Of a stretch of 10,869 nt of DNA, positions 1 to 6,026 are shown piece after piece. The stretch's first letter is position 1; each line of letters opens with the position of its first letter. The DNA comes from an uncultured Actinomycetes bacterium. GTDB lineage: Bacteria; Actinomycetota; Actinomycetes; Nanopelagicales; Nanopelagicaceae. Made by a program: the position numbers and the translations under genes. The notes under the pieces are model-generated. The model searched no databases. It was not told the DNA's origin and worked only from the letters and a program-made list of their open reading frames with translations. Where the stretch lies: assembly GCA_903891755.1 (NCBI GenBank), contig CAITFY010000110.1, positions 1-10,869 of the forward strand, in the 5' to 3' direction.

Positions 1-498
1 AACCATTATGGCCTTCTTCGCCAGCCCTTCGGCTGCCAAATGTGTCATCGCAATTGGAGTTGGTGCTAGTAAAAGATCAGAAGCATGGTCGGTCAAAATA
101 CGATTATGTTCTTCCGGCATTCTACGATTGAAAGAGCGCAATCCGGCTTCAAGGTGCGCAATCCTTATATGCACCTTTACTGCCGCCAATGTTGCCGCCA
201 ATGTCGAGTTGGTGTCCCCAAAGACCAAAACCCAATCTGGTTTAATTTCTAAGAATAGTTTCTCTAAGCCCACCATCATTGAAGCAGTCTGTTCGGCATG
301 CGACCCGCTACCAACTCCAAGATTAAAATTTGCTGGAGATATATTGAGTTCGGAGAAGAAGCTTTCGCTCATCTCGGGGTCGTAGTGTTGACCTGTATGA
401 ATAATCACATGCTCTATGCCACTAGCCTTAAATGCGTGGTCTATAGGCGCTAACTTTACAAATTGCGGGCGTGCACCTACCACCGAAATAACCTTCAT
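1..498 (-). CDS. wecB: UDP-N-acetylglucosamine 2-epimerase (non-hydrolysing), N-terminal part, cut by window edge
   Basis: Only the first 166 residues are in the window; the frame is open through base 1. The enzyme interconverts UDP-GlcNAc and UDP-ManNAc in the cytoplasm to supply ManNAc-type sugars for cell-surface glycans. Seen in the sequence: a Rossmann-like start with GARPQFVKLAP (residues 8-18, Lys15), HTGQHYD (34-40), FGDTNST (93-99, Asp95), HLEAGLRSF (115-123, Glu117) and MPEEHNR (127-133). Lys15, Asp95, Glu117 and the Glu near 129-130 fall where the E. coli WecB active-site residues lie. The ATG at 498 is preceded by TACGAT and a 7-base spacer, so a leaderless transcript is likely. 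The gene is divergent from the DMFA2-domain gene at 644. Family is secure; the exact glycan cannot be told. The rest of the gene lies left of the window. Confidence 0.93.
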   Translation of the reverse strand, partial: MKVISVVGARPQFVKLAPIDHAFKASGIEHVIIHTGQHYDPEMSESFFSELNISPANFNLGVGSGSHAEQTASMMVGLEKLFLEIKPDWVLVFGDTNSTLAATLAAVKVHIRIAHLEAGLRSFNRRMPEEHNRILTDHASDLLLAPTPIAMTHLAAEGLAKKAIMV

Positions 499-511
499 AT
501 GGGTAATCGTA
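499..511 (-). promoter_or_regulatory. Probable leaderless promoter (-10 box) of the wecB-type gene
   Basis: Read on the minus strand, TACGAT occupies 511-506 and is followed by the 7-base spacer TACCCAT and then the ATG at 498. This matches the TANNNT -10 consensus of actinobacterial sigma-70 promoters at the distance that puts the transcript start on the start codon. No Shine-Dalgarno sequence is visible. No clear -35 box was found. Confidence 0.5.
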
Positions 512-522
512 TAAGATGGGCA

Positions 523-528
523 TATAAT
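523..528 (+). promoter_or_regulatory. Possible -10 box (TATAAT) for the DMFA2-domain gene
   Basis: A perfect TATAAT hexamer on the plus strand in the gap between the two divergent left-hand genes. If used, the transcript would start near 535 and leave about 110 bases of leader before the ATG at 644. There is no convincing -35 box 16-18 bases upstream. A second candidate, TAAATT at 626-631, ends 12 bases before the ATG. Neither is compelling. Confidence 0.25.
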
Positions 529-643
529 TTCATTCAAGTTTAAGTTGTTTTATCCCGACAAAATAACGCAGAAAGTGAGTGCCAAAATTTCCACTGAGTC
601 TCTCGTCGCTGAACCCGTAGTTCGCTAAATTTTGAATTTTTTT

Positions 644-2338
644 ATGCGTCCGATCCTCAAGAGAAAAAGCTATCGACGTGGGCTTATAGCCATCGTCGCC
701 ATCTTGATAGTTAGCTTGACAGGTAGTTTGGCTTTCGAGGTAGGAAAACGTAGCGGCCAACAGGACCAAGATGCAGTTCCACATCTGCCGGCGCTCACCA
801 CCCACACTCCGTTAGCGGCAAGTAAACCCTTGACATTTGATCAATCCCTCGCAATCACTGACCTTCCCACAATGAATGGCTATGCCGACTCGACTTGTCC
901 AAACCTCGCAGCAAATTGGATGCAGGCTGAGAATGCGATTCCTAGCCCAGATATAAATATGGGGAAATTCTTCCACTCCTACACCCCGTGGCCCGAGGGA
1001 AGTGCATTGTGGTTGAATAAAACTTCCATCGGCTGTGGAGAGAGCGTAGATATTCACGCATCACTCAGCCCTACATACAACGGAAAAGTAGATAATCAAC
1101 CAAGAATTTTCGAAGCTATCCGAATCGGTTGGTATGGCGGAGCCGGAGGGCGCGTTACGTGGACTTCATCCTCCGTTAAATTGAAGTATCGAAAGACTCC
1201 CTTACCTAAAAATGCTCTGAGAATGATTCAGACGACGTGGCCAACAACGTTAAGGATCTCTACGGCGAGTTGGCTACCTGGTTTCTATCTCATCGTGAGC
1301 AAACTTCCGAACGGTAATTTTGAAAGTAGCGCTCCTTTAATCATTAGAGCTCCTTACTCAAATTCAACTCTTGCACTTGTGCACTCAACTCTCACCTGGG
1401 CCGCTTACAACACATTTGGCGGAAGATCTCTTTATGTTGGACCCGGATTAAGCAAGAAACAGAAATCATATGAACGCAGTCGCATCGTTTCTATGGATAG
1501 ACCTCTGGCGGGCAGTGGAAATGAATTGCTCTTTAGGGATGCGCTACCGATTGTTCAGCTGGCTGAAAAGAATAATATTTCTCTCAATCAATATGCAGAT
1601 ACAGATATTAATAACTCGCCCGCGATTCTCTCCCACTTTTCTGGAGTTGTGTGGAGCGGGCACCCTGAATACTGGACCCAAACCCTCTTTGATGCCGCGA
1701 TAGCAGCCAGGAATCATGGAATCAATTTGGCTTTCTTTGGGGCTAACACGGCGTATTGGAGAGCTCGGTTACAGCCATCACCGACCGGGCCTGATAGACA
1801 GGTAATTGTTTATCGAGAGGCGACAGAGGATCCAGCGAAGATTCCTGCAGACGCAACCCTGCAATTCCAGGATCGCATTATCAATGAGCCACCCTCTCTA
1901 ATCGATGGCTCGATGACCTCAGCAATCGGCGTATCTGGTGAGTTGAAATCGACGAGTGTTAACGCGTGGCTTGGGATTCCCAAGAATTCTGTTTTGAAAG
2001 GATTCTCAAAGTATTCGGAGATTGCCTCTCATCAAGACGGTATTCAAGCTCCAACTAATGTGCATTCTCTCTTCGAAGGAAAATTTATTTTTGCCGGAAA
2101 CCCAAATGTGGAAGAACTGCGTTACAAGAAGAACTCGAATGCAGAGACAGATTGGTGGAGCGCTCCTTCAGGTGCAATCGTCTTTAGCGCTGGAGTTAAT
2201 TTGTGGGTTTGCAATCTCACGGATAGTTGCGGGATGGCAACGGTAGATTCCACAACGAAAGACTTACTGGATACGATAACGGTACGTGTGTTGACTTTGT
2301 GGTCTCACAAAATTAACCCCAGCGTGGAGCTGCGGTAA
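644..2338 (+). CDS. Membrane-anchored protein with N,N-dimethylformamidase beta-subunit-like (DMFA2 C-terminal) domain
   Basis: 564 residues from the ATG at 644; a TTG at 632 would add four. A basic tail (RPILKRKSYRR) is followed by one hydrophobic segment at about 13-31, so the bulk is probably outside the membrane as a signal-anchored or secreted domain. The rest carries motifs I associate with the large domain shared with the N,N-dimethylformamidase beta subunit: IGWYGGAGGR (about 161-170), SWLPGFYL, WAAYNTFGGRSLY (252-264), SMDRPL, SGHPEYW (338-344) and FFGANTAYWRARL (364-376). Most such proteins are not proven amidases, and the substrate here is unknown. No Shine-Dalgarno sequence is visible before either start. 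Position beside a wecB-type gene suggests a role in cell-surface glycan metabolism (inference). The gene ends one base from the convergent gene at 2340. Confidence 0.8.
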   Translation: MRPILKRKSYRRGLIAIVAILIVSLTGSLAFEVGKRSGQQDQDAVPHLPALTTHTPLAASKPLTFDQSLAITDLPTMNGYADSTCPNLAANWMQAENAIPSPDINMGKFFHSYTPWPEGSALWLNKTSIGCGESVDIHASLSPTYNGKVDNQPRIFEAIRIGWYGGAGGRVTWTSSSVKLKYRKTPLPKNALRMIQTTWPTTLRISTASWLPGFYLIVSKLPNGNFESSAPLIIRAPYSNSTLALVHSTLTWAAYNTFGGRSLYVGPGLSKKQKSYERSRIVSMDRPLAGSGNELLFRDALPIVQLAEKNNISLNQYADTDINNSPAILSHFSGVVWSGHPEYWTQTLFDAAIAARNHGINLAFFGANTAYWRARLQPSPTGPDRQVIVYREATEDPAKIPADATLQFQDRIINEPPSLIDGSMTSAIGVSGELKSTSVNAWLGIPKNSVLKGFSKYSEIASHQDGIQAPTNVHSLFEGKFIFAGNPNVEELRYKKNSNAETDWWSAPSGAIVFSAGVNLWVCNLTDSCGMATVDSTTKDLLDTITVRVLTLWSHKINPSVELR

Positions 2339-2339
2339 A

Positions 2340-2816
2340 TTACTTAATAGGGAGTAAGAAAACTACTCCTGTGAGTAGGGCCGCCAAGAGCACAGCCTGC
2401 ACCATCAATTTGATTGCGGCTTGGCGATCTATCTTGCGATCGGAATCAGAAATTACCCGAGTGGTACCGCCAAGCTTTCCGAAATTGAAAAGTCCGGAGA
2501 GACCGAAGGCGAGACAGAATTTCTTACGCGCTTGCAGATAACCCATAAACATCACGACTGCTGGTAAGAAAGTTCCAAAGCGAGCAAGGTGTGATGCATG
2601 CTGGTGATAGAAACCGAGAATTGTAGAAATTGTTAAGAAGAGTCCGATTCCACCTACGAGTTGGCGGCGGCGAATTTCGCGAAGACCGATATTGCAGGTA
2701 CCAGGGATATATTGATCTACCTCTTCAAGATGAGAGGTGTTATCACTGAATGATGAATCGGAAATGTGATCCTCCGATTCAAATTCGGAAGAGTGTGAGT
2801 TTGAGTTCTCTGACAT
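2340..2816 (-). CDS. Conserved-looking small membrane protein of unknown function (158 aa)
   Basis: I cannot assign a function. Residues 1-37 are hydrophilic, rich in Ser, Glu and Asp, and probably disordered. Then comes YIPGTCNIGLREIRRRQ (36-52, Cys41), a likely conserved motif just before the first membrane segment at about 53-70. A second segment lies at about 79-96, followed by QARKKFCLAFGLSGLFNFG (95-113, Cys101), and a third at about 134-156 near the C terminus. A polar loop (114-133) separates segments two and three. The pattern of a Cys motif before TM1 and a Cys/Phe/Gly motif after TM2 looks selected rather than random. The start ATG at 2816 lies 14 bases after the stop of the 50-aa gene upstream, so the two are probably one transcript. 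No Shine-Dalgarno sequence is obvious. Confidence 0.8.
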   Translation of the reverse strand: MSENSNSHSSEFESEDHISDSSFSDNTSHLEEVDQYIPGTCNIGLREIRRRQLVGGIGLFLTISTILGFYHQHASHLARFGTFLPAVVMFMGYLQARKKFCLAFGLSGLFNFGKLGGTTRVISDSDRKIDRQAAIKLMVQAVLLAALLTGVVFLLPIK

Positions 2817-2830
2817 GTGTACGAGTCGGC

Positions 2831-2983
2831 CTAGAACTGGCGCTCGGACTCGTCTTCATCAACAAATAGTTCGTGCGTTCCATGTTCGCTATTGGCGAGC
2901 CAAGCAAATACTGACTTGAGGGCACCAAGAATCACGACGAGGACTGTGAAGAGTCCTACCACGCGGCGAATCGTCTTGAACAT
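2831..2983 (-). CDS. 50-residue single-pass membrane microprotein, unknown function
   Basis: A short frame, easily missed. Translation begins MFKTIRRVVGLFTVLVVILG and ends with the acidic tail FVDEDESERQF. A basic N terminus (KTIRR) is followed by one hydrophobic segment at about 8-30 and a polar, strongly acidic C-terminal third. This charge layout is typical of a real membrane peptide with the N terminus inside. The ATG at 2983 follows TAGATT plus a 6-base spacer, the same leaderless layout seen at other genes here. The stop is 14 bases before the 158-aa membrane protein, which suggests a two-gene operon and a shared membrane role (inference). No family was recognised. Confidence 0.65.
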   Translation of the reverse strand: MFKTIRRVVGLFTVLVVILGALKSVFAWLANSEHGTHELFVDEDESERQF

Positions 2984-2995
2984 GTGGTAAATCTA
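2984..2995 (-). promoter_or_regulatory. Probable leaderless promoter (-10 box) of the small membrane-protein pair
   Basis: Read on the minus strand, TAGATT (2995-2990) is followed by the 6-base spacer TACCAC and the ATG at 2983. The TANNNT hexamer at this spacing puts the transcript start at or next to the start codon. No -35 box is obvious. Confidence 0.5.
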
Positions 2996-3008
2996 CTCTC
3001 TAAACCTT

Positions 3009-3066
3009 GTTACCCGCTGGAAGGAAGATGTGAGCGTGCCGAGTGAAGGGTGAACAGCGGGTTAAC
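3009..3066. repeat. Inverted repeat with 11-base arms around a purine/pyrimidine-biased loop
   Basis: GTTACCCGCTG (3009-3019) is complementary to CAGCGGGTTAAC (3055-3066) with a single bulged base. The 35-base interior is purine-rich on the plus strand and so pyrimidine-rich on the minus strand. It lies between two minus-strand genes. It could be part of a small structured RNA or of the 3' end of the upstream transcript. There is no U-tract after the stem on the minus strand, so it is not a standard intrinsic terminator. Confidence 0.55.
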
Positions 3067-3085
3067 TCCCTCACGATCCCCTCAA

Positions 3086-3114
3086 GGCTAAGCAAAGCCG
3101 GACCGCCTTAGGCC
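3086..3114. repeat. Second inverted repeat in the same gap, possible 3' hairpin of the PLP-enzyme transcript
   Basis: GGCTAAG (3086-3092) pairs with CTTAGGCC (3107-3114) with one bulged base and a 14-base interior. An overlapping alternative, AAGGC with GCCTT, would exclude part of it. It begins about 20 bases downstream of the stop of the PLP enzyme on the minus strand. GC-rich, but not followed by a T-run. Confidence 0.4.
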
Positions 3115-3134
3115 GCCCAGCCAAAAGCCAACGA

Positions 3135-4301
3135 CTAAAGAGAGGCGCGCAGCGAGTTATCAATATCCCGCCAGAGATCCTCAACATCTTCAATACCTAC
3201 TGATAAACGAATGAGGTTTGTGGGGATGGTTGGGCTCTCAGCGCTCCAACGGTGGCGCCTCTCCCACAAGGACTCGACCCCACCGAGTGAGGTTGCAAAG
3301 GCAATAAGTTGAGAGGAGGCGCAAGCCTTATCTGCGGCTTCAGCACCGCCCTTGTGATCAAATGAGATCACCGCCCCGAAACCCTTCATAAAACTACTCG
3401 CGATTGCATGGTGTGGATCATCAGGCAAACCTGGGTAGCGAACCTTCTCGACTGCTGGATGGTTCGATAAGCGCTTCGCGAGTTCTAGCGCATTCGCCTG
3501 CGCTCTCTCCATCCTTACTCCGAGCGTTCTAATTCCTCGAAGTGATAACCAGACTTCAAATGGACCTGGAATAGCACCATGAATCTTTCGAAGATCTGAA
3601 AGACGTTGATAGAGGGCCGGATCCTTTGTGGAAATTGAACCCAGAATCACATCGCTATGTCCTGAAATATATTTTGTTAAGGAGTGGACAACGATATCTG
3701 CGCCCATTTCAAGTGGTTGTTGAACAAGTGGCGTTGCAAAGGTGTTGTCGACGCCAACGCCAATATTGAGCGACTTGGCAGAAGCAATCAAGGTTGGCAT
3801 ATCAGCAACTTCTAAAGCGGGATTTGTGGGAGATTCCAGCCAGAGCAAAGTAGAACCTGGAAGAGCTGCGAGGACCTCTTTGGTATTTGAAACATCAACA
3901 TACCGAACCTCAAGTGCCCCCGATTCCTCAGCTTGACGGAGAAGAACCATGGTTCCGGAGTAACCATTTCTAGAAGTAGTGATGACCGCTCCCCGTGGAA
4001 GAAGGGAGAGCATCGCTGAAATTGCAGCTACTCCGCTTGAAAATACTAAGGTCGATCCGCCCTCTAGAGAAGAAATCGCTTCTTCTAAAGCAGTCCAGGT
4101 TGAGTTTCCATAACGTCCATACCCTTTTTCACCCGGTGCTAAGTAGGTTGAGTTCAACTCAATCGGAACATTTACTCCCGCATCAACGTTGCGATCGGGA
4201 CGGCCGGCAGATACAACGCGAGTTTGCAGACTCAAAGAGTCGTTGGCATGAGCGCTTCCGCCAGCAATTGAATCCGATGGTGAAGAAGGAGTTGAGGACA
4301 T
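3135..4301 (-). CDS. Cystathionine gamma-synthase / gamma-lyase family PLP enzyme
   Basis: 388 residues from the ATG at 4301. A cytosolic PLP enzyme of the Cys/Met metabolism family; it either joins O-acyl-homoserine with cysteine to cystathionine (metB type) or cleaves cystathionine. Visible: YGRYGNST (61-68, the phosphate-binding Tyr/Arg loop), SSGVAAISAML (88-98), the WLESPTNP strand (154-161), DNTFATP (185-191), the PLP lysine in HSLTKYISGHSD (Lys210), and SLGGVESLWE towards the C terminus. The end, RLSVGIEDVEDLWRD, is also typical. Length is normal. A GTG at 4340 would add 13 residues, but TACGCT plus a 6-base spacer before the ATG at 4301 supports that start and a leaderless mRNA. The loop has Ser where Pro is usual (RxxNPT). 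Synthase and lyase cannot be told apart from this sequence alone. Confidence 0.9.
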   Translation of the reverse strand: MSSTPSSPSDSIAGGSAHANDSLSLQTRVVSAGRPDRNVDAGVNVPIELNSTYLAPGEKGYGRYGNSTWTALEEAISSLEGGSTLVFSSGVAAISAMLSLLPRGAVITTSRNGYSGTMVLLRQAEESGALEVRYVDVSNTKEVLAALPGSTLLWLESPTNPALEVADMPTLIASAKSLNIGVGVDNTFATPLVQQPLEMGADIVVHSLTKYISGHSDVILGSISTKDPALYQRLSDLRKIHGAIPGPFEVWLSLRGIRTLGVRMERAQANALELAKRLSNHPAVEKVRYPGLPDDPHHAIASSFMKGFGAVISFDHKGGAEAADKACASSQLIAFATSLGGVESLWERRHRWSAESPTIPTNLIRLSVGIEDVEDLWRDIDNSLRASL

Positions 4302-4313
4302 GGCTGAAGCGTA
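4302..4313 (-). promoter_or_regulatory. Probable leaderless promoter (-10 box) of the PLP enzyme
   Basis: Read on the minus strand, TACGCT (4313-4308), a 6-base spacer TCAGCC, then ATG at 4301. It lies inside the longer frame that begins with GTG at 4340, so it also decides the start in favour of the ATG. Confidence 0.5.
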
Positions 4314-4387
4314 ATGCAGGGATACAAAGTGGGGTGGCACGAATTCAGTTGTAGCGCGGAATTATGAGCGGTGAAGAAAAGGCAGCC

Positions 4388-5296
4388 TTACGAACTCGCT
4401 CTGCGGGATTTGAGAGCGCTCATCAGCGCCGTAATTGCCAAGGTTCCGATCACAAAACTCAACGAGAAGCCGAGAGAAATATCAGGAATTGGAATACCGA
4501 TGACCTTCTTATGCCCTTGGGCAATCGCCGCTTCAAAGACCAACTTGGCGCCGATAAAGGCGAGGATGACCGACAATCCCTCGCTGAGGTAAATCAACTT
4601 CCCCATGAGGTCGCCGATAAGGAAGTAGAGCTGGCGCAATCCCATGGAGGCGAAAATTGTTGCTGTCACAATGACATATGGATTGCGAGTTAGTCCGAAG
4701 ATTGCGGGGATGGAATCAAATGCGAATAAGAGGTTCGTTAACGCAATTGCAACCATTCCAATAATCGCAACTTTTACTCCGCGCTTTCGCAGATACGTTA
4801 TGAAGCGACTCTCTTCCCACTCCTCAGTTTCAGTTTCGCGAAAGAGTTGGGCGGCGGTATAAATCAAGAAGCCACCAAAGAGGTAAAAAATCCATTCGTA
4901 ACGATTTACGAGAGCTGAGCCGCCGGCGATAAATACACCGCGCATGAGAAGTGAGGAGAGAATTCCCCAGAAGAGGATCATCTCTTCCTTCTCCTTCTCA
5001 ACCTGCAAACGCGCCATAATCAGAAGCAATACAAAGAGATTATCGAAAGATAGTGAGTACTCGGTGATCCAGCCAGCAAAGAATTCGCTTCGACTTTGGC
5101 CCGTTGACCAGAAGCCTAAGGAGATTCCGAAAGCAATTGCTGCTCCGATATAGACACAGGTCCAGACGGCAGCATTTTTGAGGGATGCGACGTTACGGCG
5201 ATTCTTATAGGCGAAGGAGAAGTCAAGGAGCAAGATCAACGCCAAGCCGCCTAAAGTCAATGCCCAAGCCAACGCGCTCGTGTTGTTCGTTATCAC
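4388..5296 (-). CDS. TerC family integral membrane protein
   Basis: 302 residues with about eight or nine hydrophobic segments. TerC-family proteins are inner-membrane proteins linked to tellurite resistance and, in several bacteria, to manganese export during metalation of secreted proteins. Family marks seen here: EYSLSFDNLFVLLLI (79-93, acidic Asp85/Asn86 in a membrane segment), the matching FAFDSIPAIFGLT in the second half (191-203, Asp194), SSLLMRG and FASMGLRQLYFL. The two Asp-containing membrane motifs form the internal repeat typical of the family. A cytoplasmic acidic loop (RETETEEWEESR) sits in the middle. The start is GTG at 5296, placed by TAGGCT plus a 6-base spacer. With a leaderless start there is no room for the yybP-ykoY manganese riboswitch that often precedes terC genes. 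Family call is secure; the ion is inferred. Confidence 0.92.
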   Translation of the reverse strand: MITNNTSALAWALTLGGLALILLLDFSFAYKNRRNVASLKNAAVWTCVYIGAAIAFGISLGFWSTGQSRSEFFAGWITEYSLSFDNLFVLLLIMARLQVEKEKEEMILFWGILSSLLMRGVFIAGGSALVNRYEWIFYLFGGFLIYTAAQLFRETETEEWEESRFITYLRKRGVKVAIIGMVAIALTNLLFAFDSIPAIFGLTRNPYVIVTATIFASMGLRQLYFLIGDLMGKLIYLSEGLSVILAFIGAKLVFEAAIAQGHKKVIGIPIPDISLGFSLSFVIGTLAITALMSALKSRRASS

Positions 5297-5325
5297 CCGC
5301 GTAGCCTACTCATTAGGCTAACTCC
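5297..5325. promoter_or_regulatory. Symmetric divergent promoter for terC and the DNA glycosylase gene
   Basis: The core is TAGCCTA (5302-5308), five bases, TAGGCTA (5314-5320): a perfect 7-base inverted repeat. Each arm supplies a TAGGCT -10 box (TANNNT) for the gene pointing away from it. Each box is exactly 6 bases from a GTG start, at 5296 on the minus strand and 5326 on the plus strand. Both transcripts would be leaderless. Any -35 contacts of one promoter would fall in or next to the start of the other gene, so the two probably compete. Confidence 0.6.
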
Positions 5326-5964
5326 GTGGCACTTACAAGCGCGGAAGAGATGCAGAAACACGTGCGGGCGATCATCAAAGTAGACCCAGCATTCAAACCA
5401 ATAATCAAAGCGAGTCCGCTCTGCACGATTAATGCGAAGCGACCATCTCGCGGCCATTACGAAACACTCGTTACATCCATTCTTTCGCAACAACTAGCTG
5501 TTAAAGCAGCTGACACGATCATCGAAAGAGTTCGAGTATTGGCTGGCGGCAAAATCACCCCCGACTCGATAGTTCCACTTACTCCCCAAGAGTTGAGAAC
5601 TGTCGGAGTAAGCGGAGCGAAAGCTCGCGCCATTGGAGAATTAACGGAAGCAACTATTTCTGGTGCTCTTGATTTTAAAAAGTTTTCAAAGTTAAGTAAT
5701 GAAGAGATTTCCGCAGAACTCACTGCCCTTTGGGGAATCGGTCGTTGGACAGTTGAGATGTTCTTAATGTTTCATCTCGGTCGACTTGATCTCTGGCCAG
5801 TCGGAGATTTAGCAATGCGTCGTGGGTGGGAGAAGATTCACAAATTAAATTATGAGATAGCGCCGAAAGTTCTTGATCCAATCGGCGATCTCTTTCCAGG
5901 TAGGCAGAGCGTTGTTGCCTGGTACTGCTGGCGCGCTACTGAGGGAGATTCTTCGAGTTGGTAG
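5326..5964 (+). CDS. DNA-3-methyladenine glycosylase II (AlkA-like, HhH-GPD superfamily)
   Basis: 212 residues, start GTG at 5326. Base-excision repair enzyme expected to remove alkylated purines such as 3-methyladenine from DNA. The HhH-GPD fold is visible: HYETLVTSILSQQLAVKAAD (44-63), then a helix-hairpin-helix LTALWGIGRWTVEMFLMF (132-149), then LWPVGDLAMRRG (156-167), with Asp161 at the place of the catalytic aspartate (AlkA Asp238 equivalent). There are no four-cysteine iron-sulfur residues near the C terminus, which argues against an EndoIII/MutY type. It is shorter than E. coli AlkA and lacks its N-terminal domain, like many single-domain bacterial homologues. It shares a symmetric promoter region with terC and is convergent with msrA. 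Confidence 0.9.
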   Translation: MALTSAEEMQKHVRAIIKVDPAFKPIIKASPLCTINAKRPSRGHYETLVTSILSQQLAVKAADTIIERVRVLAGGKITPDSIVPLTPQELRTVGVSGAKARAIGELTEATISGALDFKKFSKLSNEEISAELTALWGIGRWTVEMFLMFHLGRLDLWPVGDLAMRRGWEKIHKLNYEIAPKVLDPIGDLFPGRQSVVAWYCWRATEGDSSSW

Positions 5965-5967
5965 CAG

Positions 5968-5985
5968 GTGAAGATTCTCCTTCAC
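5968..5985. terminator. Small hairpin between convergent glycosylase and msrA genes
   Basis: GTGAAG (5968-5973) and CTTCAC (5980-5985) form a perfect 6-base stem with a 6-base loop, four bases after the glycosylase stop. A run of five T follows at 5998-6002, too far for a textbook terminator. A second, weaker stem, ACGC/GCGT (about 6010-6021), is followed by TTTT. The region may end transcription in both directions, but neither hairpin is strong. Confidence 0.3.
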
Positions 5986-6026
5986 TCACGAGAGACATTT
6001 TTGTGGCTCACGCCGCTGCGTAAGTT

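Noticed and set aside
8..385. 125-codon plus-strand open frame
   Set aside because: It is the antisense of the wecB-type gene, whose conserved motifs are clear on the minus strand.
530..805. 91-codon minus-strand open frame
   Set aside because: It overlaps the signal-anchor coding region of the DMFA2-domain gene and the gap before it, has no family resemblance and no start signal; it reads as a shadow frame.
3000..3134. RNase P RNA or SRP RNA in the gap
   Set aside because: The gap is far too short for RNase P RNA, and the GGAAGGAAG-like stretch at about 3018 lacks the surrounding SRP helix 8 pairing.
4302..4387. SAM riboswitch or T-box leader before the PLP enzyme
   Set aside because: The -10 box sits 6 bases before the start, so there is no leader, and no conserved riboswitch core was recognised in the 86-base gap.
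5297..5325. Manganese (yybP-ykoY) riboswitch upstream of terC
   Set aside because: Only 29 bases separate the two divergent starts, and the promoter layout leaves no leader RNA.
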